From assembly GCF_043641925.1 (NCBI RefSeq), contig NZ_JBHZRU010000013.1, forward strand, positions 30,133 to 94,132: a DNA stretch of 64,000 bases, given 5' to 3'. Positions 51,298 through 60,000 of this stretch are shown one piece after another; within the stretch, counting starts at the first letter, position 1, and each line of letters begins with the position of its first letter. The position numbers and the translations under genes are program-made. This DNA comes from Paenisporosarcina quisquiliarum_A. Its GTDB lineage: Bacteria; Bacillota; Bacilli; Bacillales_A; Planococcaceae. Under the pieces are notes generated by a model. That model had not been told where the DNA came from, searched no databases, and worked only from the letters and a program-made list of their open reading frames with translations.

Positions 51298-51440
51298 AGA
51301 AATCTCACCTAGTTATGTAGTTGTTGAGATGCAATTGTGCGATGAAATCTTCAAATTGACCGTTAAATGTGCCAATCTGTGTGAGATATAACAGGAAATT
51401 GACTGTTTTCAACAGAGTGGTGGAAAAGGGAGGTGAGAAC

Positions 51441-52160
51441 GTGGAAATCGTGCTATTCGTATGCATCATATTAATCGCATCAATCCTCCAAACGGCGACG
51501 GGATTTGGTTTTTCAATTTTAGCCACGCCATTTCTCCTATTACTATTTAAACCAATGGAAGCGATTCAAATTAACTTAATCTTATCGCTCGTCATTTCAA
51601 TTGCTTTAATTGCAAAAATTAAAGATCACGTAGATTACGGCATACTCAAACGATTCATGATTGGGAGTACCGCTGGGTTGCCGATTGGCATATTAATCTT
51701 TTTATATGTAGACATAACGAGTTTGAAAATCGGGGTAAGTTTACTCATTCTATTATTAACAATCCTGCTCCTACTCCAATTCCGCGTAAATCAAACCAAA
51801 TCGAGGGATGGAATAGTTGGTGGGTTATCGGGTTTATTAACCAGTAGCATTGGTATGCCAGGTCCTCCATTACTGCTTTATTTCGCCGGAACGGATACGC
51901 AAAAAGACAAGCTGCGTGCAACCACGTTAGCCTTCTATTTGTTTATATACGCCATGAGTTTAGGAATTCAAATGCTTTTTGTTGGCACGAATAAAACGGT
52001 TTGGGTATCAAGCGGTCTTTCACTTCCGCTCGTCATCGCTGGATTGTATGTGGGTCAGTTGCTTTTCAAACGAATAAATCAGCAGCTCTTTCGGATTTTT
52101 ACATATGCCATTTTACTCATCACCGGATTGTATCTGTTAATAGATAGTTTAAGACCATAA
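51441..52160 (+). CDS. TauE/SafE-family sulfite or organic anion exporter
   Basis: The 239 residues have about seven to eight helices and the family repeat: ILIASILQTATGFGFSILATPFLLLLF near the N-terminus in parts, and IVGGLSGLLTSSIGMPGPPLLLYFAG in the second half. The GFG and GMPGPP motifs are typical. Members export sulfite, sulfoacetate or related anions, but the substrate here is unknown. GGGAGGTGAG precedes GTG 51441; the frame is open upstream to 51369 without a ribosome site. Confidence 0.85.
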   Translation: MEIVLFVCIILIASILQTATGFGFSILATPFLLLLFKPMEAIQINLILSLVISIALIAKIKDHVDYGILKRFMIGSTAGLPIGILIFLYVDITSLKIGVSLLILLLTILLLLQFRVNQTKSRDGIVGGLSGLLTSSIGMPGPPLLLYFAGTDTQKDKLRATTLAFYLFIYAMSLGIQMLFVGTNKTVWVSSGLSLPLVIAGLYVGQLLFKRINQQLFRIFTYAILLITGLYLLIDSLRP

Positions 52161-52240
52161 CCGCAAGAATGAGGACGATTGTAAGGCCGTTTTCTTGTTA
52201 GAATATAGAAAAGGAATGCGATCGACAGGGAGGGAACAAA

Positions 52241-52816
52241 ATGACGACAGTTCATCTTTCATTTGAAGAAATGTGGGAGAAAATTATGGTCTGTGATGCA
52301 GCTTACGATGGGCTATTTTACACGGCAGTCAAAACCACGAAAATCTATTGTCGGCCCTCTTGTCGTTCGCGCAAGCCGAAAAAGGTCAACGTGGAGTTCT
52401 ATCAAGATATGACTGAGGCGGAGGGAGCGGGTTACCGTGCATGCAAACGTTGCAAACCGGAGGTCGAACATTCGCCATACACAGAACTGGTTCAACAAGT
52501 GACCAGTTACTTACTCAATCACTATAAACAAAAACTCACATTACAAGATATAGCGGATCATGTTGGACTGAGTCCTTACCATTTAGAACGTCTATTTAAA
52601 CAGGAGACATCCAAAACACCACGCACATTCTTAGAAAAAATACGGATTGATAAAGCGAGCTATTATTTAGTCAATTTCAATCACACGAATCTAGAAATTT
52701 GCTACGAAGTTGGATTCCAAAGCACGTCCAATTTCTATAAAGTATTTCGCAGAATTCATGAATGTTCACCAAGTGAGTATCGACAACGTCACGCTGTAAA
52801 GGAAAGCATCATATGA
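52241..52816 (+). CDS. adaA: Methylphosphotriester-DNA repair protein and activator AdaA
   Basis: Sensor and activator of the adaptive response to DNA alkylation. The 191 residues have an N-terminal Ada zinc domain with ligands C37, C41, C68 and C71 (IYCRPSCRSR and YRACKRCKPE), in which C37 is the methyl acceptor, followed by an AraC-type domain with two helix-turn-helices (LTLQDIADHVGLSPYHLERLF and NLEICYEVGFQSTSNFYKVF, cited in part). Its stop overlaps the next gene by four bases (ATGA). First gene of adaA-alkA-ogt. Confidence 0.95.
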   Translation: MTTVHLSFEEMWEKIMVCDAAYDGLFYTAVKTTKIYCRPSCRSRKPKKVNVEFYQDMTEAEGAGYRACKRCKPEVEHSPYTELVQQVTSYLLNHYKQKLTLQDIADHVGLSPYHLERLFKQETSKTPRTFLEKIRIDKASYYLVNFNHTNLEICYEVGFQSTSNFYKVFRRIHECSPSEYRQRHAVKESII

Positions 52817-53730
52817 ATTGGTTAGATAAGGAATCGACCATTGACATATCGCCACCTGCTCCATTCAATTACGAAGAGTGTTTGCTGTTTCTAGGCAGAT
52901 CAGAGCAGGAAGTGCTTTATGAAATAAAAGACGGAGCGATATGGAAGCTACACCGTGTAGCCGGGAACTTGGTTTTATTCAAAATAAGTCATCACTCAAA
53001 TATGCTTAAAGTTGAATTTCCAATAAGCCCACCTTCACAAATAGTGCGCAAAGAAATTGCAGAATATATATGGGAATGGTTCGACTTAGACACAGATTTA
53101 AACGAATTCTACAAAATGGCTGTTGAAGACCCGATCTTACATAAGCTAACCAACGAATACGAAGGACTACGGATGATGTGTCTCCCGGATCTATTTGAAG
53201 CTTTATCATGGGCTGTTATGGGGCAACAAATCAACCTGACTTTTGCATACACGCTAAAAAAACGCTTTGTGGAACAATTTGGCGAGAGCTTATCTCATGG
53301 TGAGCAAACTTACTGGCTATATCCGTCAGCTGCGCGAATCGCAACTCTTGAAGTGGAGGATTTACGGCCTCTCCAATTCACGGGGCGTAAAGCCGAGTAC
53401 ATTATTGGCATTGCAAAGACATTAGCAAGTGGAGAGCTTACAAAAGAAAAGTTACTAAACATGCCAACGCCACTCGACATGTATCAAGCTTTAATCCATA
53501 TAAGAGGTGTGGGGGCATGGACGGCTGATTACGTGCTCATGAAATGCCTACACCACCAAGCTGCTTTTCCGATCGCTGATGTCGGTCTACACAATGCACT
53601 AAAAAATCAACTAGGGTTGGAACGAAAACCATCCATTATGGAAATAAAAGAAATCGCAGCACACTGGGAAGGTTGGCAAGCATATGCCACTTTCTATCTC
53701 TGGAGGTCCTTATATGACAGAACGCTATAA
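52813..53730 (+). CDS. alkA: DNA-3-methyladenine glycosylase II (AlkA-like)
   Basis: Base-excision enzyme that removes 3-methyladenine and other alkylated bases. The 305 residues match AlkA-type HhH-GPD glycosylases: LFEALSWAVMGQQINLTFAY in the middle, the helix-hairpin-helix LIHIRGVGAWTADYVLMK, and the catalytic Asp256 in FPIADVGLHNAL. The N-terminal AlkA_N-like region precedes it (about 1-110). It starts inside the adaA stop and overlaps the ogt gene by 17 bases. The operon order adaA-alkA-adaB makes the role clear. Confidence 0.92.
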   Translation: MNWLDKESTIDISPPAPFNYEECLLFLGRSEQEVLYEIKDGAIWKLHRVAGNLVLFKISHHSNMLKVEFPISPPSQIVRKEIAEYIWEWFDLDTDLNEFYKMAVEDPILHKLTNEYEGLRMMCLPDLFEALSWAVMGQQINLTFAYTLKKRFVEQFGESLSHGEQTYWLYPSAARIATLEVEDLRPLQFTGRKAEYIIGIAKTLASGELTKEKLLNMPTPLDMYQALIHIRGVGAWTADYVLMKCLHHQAAFPIADVGLHNALKNQLGLERKPSIMEIKEIAAHWEGWQAYATFYLWRSLYDRTL

Positions 53731-54199
53731 AGTCGACTATCAATCCCCAATAGGCGTCATCGAAATCGTCGGTTCAAACGAAGCGATTTACTCGATTTTG
53801 TTTGCTGAAGAAGACATCTTAGTCAATCCAATAAGTGAAGACACACCGCAAGTCATAAAGGATTGCTACAGTCAATTAGATGAATATTTTAAAGGCGAAC
53901 GACATGAATTCACCTTCCCGATGATGATAGAAGGCACACCTTTTCAACAATTAGTCTGGCAATCGCTTACGACAATTCCTTTCGCGAAAACGGCATCTTA
54001 CAAACATATTGCCGTCACGATGGGAAATGAAAAAGCCATCCGTGCAGTCGGTACCGCAAACGGCAGAAACAAGCTAAGCATTGTCATCCCTTGTCACCGA
54101 ATCATCGGAGCGAGCGGCAAACTAGTCGGCTATGCCGGTGGCTTATGGAGAAAAGAATGGCTGCTAAATCACGAACAAAAATTTCAACAGCTAAAGTAA
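53714..54199 (+). CDS. ogt: Methylated-DNA-[protein]-cysteine S-methyltransferase
   Basis: Suicide repair protein (Ogt/AdaB) that takes the methyl group from O6-methylguanine onto its own cysteine. The 161 residues show the short N-terminal domain and the active-site domain with TPFQQLVWQSLTTIPFAKT, RAVGTANGRNKLSIVIPCHR (acceptor C127) and the G-x-GGL-x-RKxWLL end. GGAGG within the alkA 3' end precedes ATG 53714. Last gene of the adaptive-response operon. Confidence 0.95.
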   Translation: MTERYKVDYQSPIGVIEIVGSNEAIYSILFAEEDILVNPISEDTPQVIKDCYSQLDEYFKGERHEFTFPMMIEGTPFQQLVWQSLTTIPFAKTASYKHIAVTMGNEKAIRAVGTANGRNKLSIVIPCHRIIGASGKLVGYAGGLWRKEWLLNHEQKFQQLK

Positions 54200-54325
54200 A
54201 TGAAAAAAATTTAAAAACATCAAACCAAGTGGGAATCCACTGAAAAAGTATAAATAGTTTATCAAAGACTCCCTATTTCGATGTATCGAGTTAATAGCTC
54301 TGTTAAAACGATTAAGTAGATTATC

Positions 54326-54442
54326 GTTACAGACGGACGCTTTTCGCGGGAGGGTCTATTTAGTATGCAAATGCAAGTAGCCATGGCTATATTCGTAGTA
54401 AATCTAAAACGAATTATAACCTTATTGAAGGAAACGAAGTAA
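54326..54442 (+). pseudogene. Possible transposase C-terminal remnant
   Basis: In one frame the segment reads FSREGLFSMQMQVAMAIFVV, then NLKRIITLLKETK and a stop. The pattern (a GL, then Q...AxAxxxxNLKRI) is like the end of IS1182-type transposases (…GLxKVQxQALMTAAAxNLKRI). No further transposase sequence, terminal repeat or target duplication is seen. The rest of 54200-54549 holds only a terminator. Confidence 0.35.
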
Positions 54443-54458
54443 AGAATATCAAAGAAAA

Positions 54459-54500
54459 AGGAGAGATCGTTCAATTTTGAACGAAATCTCTCCATTTTTA
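54459..54500. terminator. Hairpin with A and T runs on both sides
   Basis: GGAGAGAT-GTTC and GAAC-ATCTCTCC form the stem. AAAGAAAAA precedes and ATTTTTAAT follows, so it can terminate both strands, including the GyrI-like gene. Confidence 0.75.
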
Positions 54501-54549
54501 ATTAGAAGCACTTCAGCTACTTTTTAACCCAATTATTTTAAAGCCTCCC

Positions 54550-55041
54550 TCAAAGAACGGGCAAGTAAATTTCAACCTCTTCTTCATCACTTTCCATAGG
54601 ATGATAGGTCTCTATAATTAAGGAATCTAAGTTTCTTTGATAGCCTTTATCAACCGTCCATTTTGCCAGTTTGGCATGGAGGTTTCCAACCTCACTGATT
54701 TTCCCACGGGCTGTAGCATAATCATTACTTGCCAACATATATTCCATACCTTCCGGAACTTCGTTTAATGCATCCTTAACAATCAAACCGACGTAATACT
54801 CTCCTTCAAGATGGTTGTCATCTCTTTTGGGTTCATAGAGGGCAATTTCTGTCTCCGTACGATGGTCAATCTCGTTTGCCCGACTCATGAATTGACGTGC
54901 AGAGTGAGGCACTTCGCGACCAAAGTCAGCAAATCTCCCACTATTTTTTATGCCTACCACATGAAAATTCTTTTTTACCATTGCAAATTCCACACTAGGT
55001 CCCCCTTGTAGTTCATCTTCAATAATTAATTCTACATCCAC
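54550..55041 (-). CDS. GyrI-like effector-binding domain protein
   Basis: The 163 residues form a GyrI/AraC effector-binding (small-molecule binding) domain: VVGIKNSGRFADF near the start, EIALYEPKRDDNHLEGEYYVGLIV in the middle (cited in part), then VPEGMEYMLASNDYATAR and NLDSLIIETYHP. There is no DNA-binding domain, so it is a stand-alone ligand-binding protein, like SHAP/GyrI-type members. The start is GTG at 55041, eight bases after AAAGGA. Confidence 0.8.
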   Translation of the reverse strand: MDVELIIEDELQGGPSVEFAMVKKNFHVVGIKNSGRFADFGREVPHSARQFMSRANEIDHRTETEIALYEPKRDDNHLEGEYYVGLIVKDALNEVPEGMEYMLASNDYATARGKISEVGNLHAKLAKWTVDKGYQRNLDSLIIETYHPMESDEEEVEIYLPVL

Positions 55042-55120
55042 TAAAAATGTCCTTTGTTTTTTGGCTCAATTGAACGATATTGTTGACTTTCGTTCCAGGT
55101 GGATGGTGGTCAATTAACCA

Positions 55121-55528
55121 TTAAAAAGCAATATAAAAAGGTTGAAGTTCGTCATTTATACAGTACTCAATTCGTTGTCTGAAGTTTTTCCACGTGACCA
55201 TTTCTAATGCTTGTTGAATAGGGAAGAAACCTACTTCTAGACTCTCAGGACTAGTAGTTAATTCGCCACCAACCGGTGTTGCCAGAAATAATGTATTACA
55301 AATGGAACCACTAACATTTTGAAATACGCCACAAAACTTCGTCACTTCAATATCAATTCCTGATTCTTCTTTTGTTTCTCTAATTGCCGCATCTTGTAAG
55401 GATTCGCCTTCTTCCACCTGTCCGCCAGGCATTTCCCATCCTCTTCTCGGACCTTTGATCAATAAAATCTCATTCTTTTCATTTAAGACAATTGTTGCTG
55501 CTGACACAATATGTTTTGGTACTGGCAT
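55121..55528 (-). CDS. Nudix hydrolase
   Basis: Hydrolase of nucleoside diphosphates linked to another moiety. The 135 residues include the complete Nudix box GQVEEGESLQDAAIRETKEE-SG (about residues 36-58), with the R-E-x-x-E-E catalytic core. The start HIVSAATIVLNEKNEILLIKG is typical. The substrate is unknown. It is near, but probably not in an operon with, the GNAT gene upstream. Confidence 0.92.
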   Translation of the reverse strand: MPVPKHIVSAATIVLNEKNEILLIKGPRRGWEMPGGQVEEGESLQDAAIRETKEESGIDIEVTKFCGVFQNVSGSICNTLFLATPVGGELTTSPESLEVGFFPIQQALEMVTWKNFRQRIEYCINDELQPFYIAF

Positions 55529-55606
55529 CTTCTTTAATCTCCATTTCCAATAAAAAATCTATTTTCTCGGTATGTACATCTTTAATTAAAGAACGAAAAA
55601 TTCAGC

Positions 55607-56176
55607 TCAAGGTTTCTTCGTTGTTTTTGCATAAATACACGTATCGGTCCATCTCAAACCATCTACCGATAAGTCCTCATTTTCTAAAATACCTTCTAAA
55701 CGGAATCCAAGCTTTTCAGGAATCGCACGACTTTTCACGTTTTCAGCTTCCGTACGAATTTCAACACGCTTCATCTCAAGATTTTCAAGAGCATAACGGG
55801 ACAATCGATCAATGGCTTCCACCATGTATCCTTTACCTGCATGTCTCGTGTCAATCCAGTAACCAATCTCCAGCTTCTGTACATCCCAGTCAATATTATG
55901 AAAACCAGTTGTTCCGATATATTCATTTGTTTCTTTATTGAAAATCAAAAACCGTAGACCGGTTCTGCGCATAAAGTTAGAAATAGACTCTCGAATATTC
56001 GCTTCCGTATCCTCAACAGCTGGTGTTGTTTGTACAAATGGAAGCCAAGGCTTCATTTCGTCAAGTGACGCTACAATCGCTTGATGCACAACTGTTCCAT
56101 CCCCAACTTGTGGCATTCGTAAAATTAATCGTTCTGTTTCAAGACTCGTCGCAATCTCTCTTAATATATGATTCAT
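55607..56176 (-). CDS. GNAT acetyltransferase, RimJ/RimL type
   Basis: The 189 residues match RimJ/RimL-like N-acetyltransferases: LETERLILRMPQVGD start, FLIFNKETNEYIGTTGFHNID, KLEIGYWIDTRHAGKGYMVEAI with the acetyl-CoA loop, and KRVEIRTEAENVKSRAIPEKLGF near the C-terminus (each in part). ATG 56176 has AAAGGGTG seven bases upstream; the frame is open to an ATG at 56197. The target (ribosomal protein N-terminus or small molecule) is unknown. Confidence 0.88.
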   Translation of the reverse strand: MNHILREIATSLETERLILRMPQVGDGTVVHQAIVASLDEMKPWLPFVQTTPAVEDTEANIRESISNFMRRTGLRFLIFNKETNEYIGTTGFHNIDWDVQKLEIGYWIDTRHAGKGYMVEAIDRLSRYALENLEMKRVEIRTEAENVKSRAIPEKLGFRLEGILENEDLSVDGLRWTDTCIYAKTTKKP

Positions 56177-56333
56177 TCCCAAACACCCTTTATCCATAAA
56201 TTGTTATTCACTCATCATAATCGAAAATCTGTTGAAGTCACAAGAAGTTTTTTATTCTCCTTTTTATGGTTTCAATTTCTGTTATATTTGTAATATACAG
56301 AATTTACAATTTTTACTACAAGGGGGAGTCAAA

Positions 56334-57029
56334 ATGAAGAATTCCATAGAGTGTAGAGAGATAGAAAAGCTTTTTAAAGGTGATGGAATTGAAACATATG
56401 CATTAAAAGATGTGAACCTGAAAATAACCGAAGGGGAGTTTGTATCCATTATAGGACCATCCGGCTCTGGCAAATCAACATTATTAAGCATTTTAGGAAC
56501 ACTAGATATCCCTTCTAGTGGAGAAATGCTTTATGAAAACAAACCTACAAATAAATTAAACAATAAACAGATGGCAGATTTTCGTTTTGAAAACATTGGA
56601 TTTATCTTTCAACAATTTCATCTCATTCCAACGCTAACAGCTCTTGAAAATATCATGGCACCTTTATTTGGTCGTAAAGTCACTTACGATAAAAAACAAC
56701 GAGCACAAGAACTCCTTGAAATGGTTGGACTAAAAGACAAAGAGAATTCTTTGCCATCTCAATTATCCGGTGGTCAACAACAACGTATTGCTATCGCACG
56801 TGCTTTAGTTCACGAACCGAACTGGTTACTAGCAGATGAACCAACAGGGAACCTCGATACGGAAACAGGGGAAATCATTTTTCAATTGCTGCTTTCTTTA
56901 AACAGAGAAAAAGGATGTGGCGTTTTATTTGTCACGCACGACCCTGAACTTGCTAATCGTGCGAATCGAAAAATCGAAATGCGTGACGGGTTACTTATTG
57001 CTGATACTGTGGTAAATCAATATGCTTAA
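56334..57029 (+). CDS. ABC transporter ATPase (MacB/LolD type) paired with the permease-peptidase fusion
   Basis: The 231 residues contain Walker A GPSGSGKST, Q-loop FIFQQFHL, signature LSGGQQQR, Walker B WLLADEPTGNLD and H-loop FVTHDPE. This is the LolD/MacB subfamily that powers FtsX-type permeases in mechanotransmission and not in solute import. GGGGGAGT precedes ATG 56334; the open frame is longer but has no ribosome site. Its stop overlaps the start of the permease by eight bases, so the two make one transporter. Confidence 0.94.
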   Translation: MKNSIECREIEKLFKGDGIETYALKDVNLKITEGEFVSIIGPSGSGKSTLLSILGTLDIPSSGEMLYENKPTNKLNNKQMADFRFENIGFIFQQFHLIPTLTALENIMAPLFGRKVTYDKKQRAQELLEMVGLKDKENSLPSQLSGGQQQRIAIARALVHEPNWLLADEPTGNLDTETGEIIFQLLLSLNREKGCGVLFVTHDPELANRANRKIEMRDGLLIADTVVNQYA

Positions 57030-60000
57030 ATTCATTTGGAATTCGTGGTGGAGAAATAAAGAACGGTTTATATTGCTACTGGTTGGTGTCTTGATATTAA
57101 GTACAGGCCTTAGTTATTTAATCGGAATTACTCAAGCAAATAACGGAACAGTAGTCGACGAACTTCAAAAGAGATGGAAGTCTTCCTATCATCTAGTCGT
57201 TCGTCCGGAGGGGAGCCGAAGTGTTACTGAGGACTTGAATCTTTTAGAACCTAACTATTTAAGTGGAATGGAAGGCGGAATAAGCCTCGAACAATATGAG
57301 CAGATAAAACAAATCGAGAATGTTGATATTGCGGCTCCAATTGCCATGATTGGTTCAAGTACTAATTATGTAGAGTTGAAAGACCCAGACATTAAGGACC
57401 CGGGTATTTATCGAATCAAAATCGTTGAGAAAACGAATACTGGTGCAAAAATAACAACTGAAGAATTTAACCAATATGTCACAGTCGGTTCTTGGTTTCC
57501 ACCGGATGCGACTGATTATGGTGTATCTCCAGGGATGCAACCTCTGTCTTACGGCACAGAAGTGATGATTGCAGGTATAGATCCAGAAGCTGAAGCAGCC
57601 TTAGTTGGCATTGATCAGGCAATGGTTGCAAGTGATAACAGTCGTTATTTTAGCCAGGATGAACCTTTTACTGCCATGCAGTTGGATGCCAATATAGAGG
57701 AAATACAGATTCCAGTGATTATAAGTAATCAAGACTTTGTAGATGCGAACATCACGTATACAATCGAAAAAATGGATATACCTTTTGAAACCAATCAACA
57801 TGAAACAATTGAGGACATTCGGAATAAAGGAAAAGAGAGCTATTTAGATACTCTCAAAGGGACACAGGTCGAAGAATATACGTACAATACAACTGACGTT
57901 CATAACATGCTGGTAGAAAAGATAGTAAATCCTTCATATGATGGCATTGTGAGACTACCTGATTCTGTTTGGGTTGCTCTAAAACCTTCAACGGTAAAAT
58001 ATAACCCAGTAACAAGTCCTTTTGGCGAGAGATGGCCTTATACGTATGAAGTAGAACCATTTAAACTCCCGGATGACTCACCTTTTTACACGAAAAATAT
58101 GTATCGACAATTTAATCCTTATAGCGAAAATAGTTCGAAATGGCCAAAGTTACGTATGAATTTTATTGGTGTATTTGACCCTCAGAATTTGAAAGTATCA
58201 AAGGATCCTCTAACGGAATTGCCAATGGAAACGTATTTTCCTGCAAAAGCTCAATGGGTAATGGATTCTTCAAATAACCCGGTTAATCCGCCAATGGATA
58301 TGAAACCCACAAATGATGCATATGGGTTTTTAACAAAACCACCTCTTGTATTAACAACACTTGATGCAGCAGCGCGTGTTTTAGGAGACACACCCATATC
58401 GGCAATTCGCGTAAATGTGACAGGTGTAGAAACGATGAATGAGGAAAGTGAAGTTCTATTAAAAGAGGTTGCAACTGAAATTGAGGAGAAGACTGGTCTA
58501 ATAACGGATATTACACTAGGATCTTCACCACAGTATGCTTTGACTCACTTACCTGGTTTAGCTGGTGAAGAAGCACTTGGTTGGGTTCAACAACCATGGA
58601 TTAAGTTAGGTTCTTCTATATCGATCTTCCAAGAAGCAAAAATAGGAATGGCTGGCGTCATAGCAAGTGTGATTTTAGTAGCCATTGTTTATGTATTTGC
58701 CTCGAATATCATCATGTTATTTGCAAGGAAGAAAGAATTTGCCGTATTGCTTTCTTTAGGATGGCGACCATCACAATTATCCAAATTACTCTTTTTAGAG
58801 TCGACGATTTTAGGGGCGCTTGTTGCGTTAATAAGTTGGTTCATTTTAGGGATGTTCTTTGTATCGGGTAGCATAGATACCTCACTTTTACGGGTCTTCT
58901 TAATTGGTGTTAGCGGGTTAGCGATTTATTGGCTAGGATCACTTATACCCATTTGGTTAATTAAACGTATTAAACCTTACGAGTCCATGAGATCTGGAGA
59001 AGTATCAAAACGAACGAACCGAATTGTGAGAGCCGAATCAGTACTTGGGATGAGTATGAACAACTTATTTACACAGTGGCAGCGAAGCTTGTTGTCGATT
59101 ATCGCTATAGCTGTGCCTACGAGTCTATTTATCTTTTTTCTCTTCGTTACGTTTAGATTAAAAGGGGTCTTATATGCAACTTGGTTAGGTGAATTTGTTG
59201 CGCTTGAGGTTGGTATGATGCATTACGTAGCGATGGGTGTCGCACTTCTGATCGCTATTTTAACCACTACTGAAATCATGTGGCAAAATGTTGCTGAGCG
59301 ACAACCTCAGATTGCTGTTTTAAAAGCTACAGGCTGGCAAAATAAAGGCATTCGCTTACTTGTGTTACTAGAAGGAGCAATAAGTGGTCTTTTAGCCGGG
59401 ATACTTGGTCTAGGATTAGCATTAATCATCATTTATCGCATGTATGGGGAACTACCTAAGGGCGAGTTTGTCTTCTTATTTTCTACCATACTCATTCCGA
59501 TTATTACGGGGGTAGTAGGTGCTGTATTGCCTGCTGAGAAAGCAGCTCGCATCTTGCCATACCAAGCTATTAGTGGAATACTCCAAAACTCTAAAAAGGT
59601 AGAAAAACAATTCAAGTGGGCTATTAGTGCTGCAGGAGTCGGATTACTAGTTGGGATACTATCTTTATTCATTTATGCTATCCCTGAAAATCAAGGAACA
59701 TCCGTTGGTAAGTTAGCGGGATCTGCAGAAGTAGAAGGTACGAAAGGAAATTTATTACCCGTTTCGACTAAGAATAATGAGATTGGTGAGGAAAAAGAGA
59801 AAGAAAAAAGTGATTTAGAAACACAGGAAAATGCCATTTCAAAATTAAGAAATACTGCTTGGAGAGCACTTTCTTTAGGAGAAGCGACAGGTGAGGGGAA
59901 ACTATCTGTTGATTTATTTTTTGGTGAATTGGCAGTCCCACCGTCTGACTTAAAAGCTTCTAGTAAAGATTATGAATTACTTTCCATTCCTGTAACAGCA

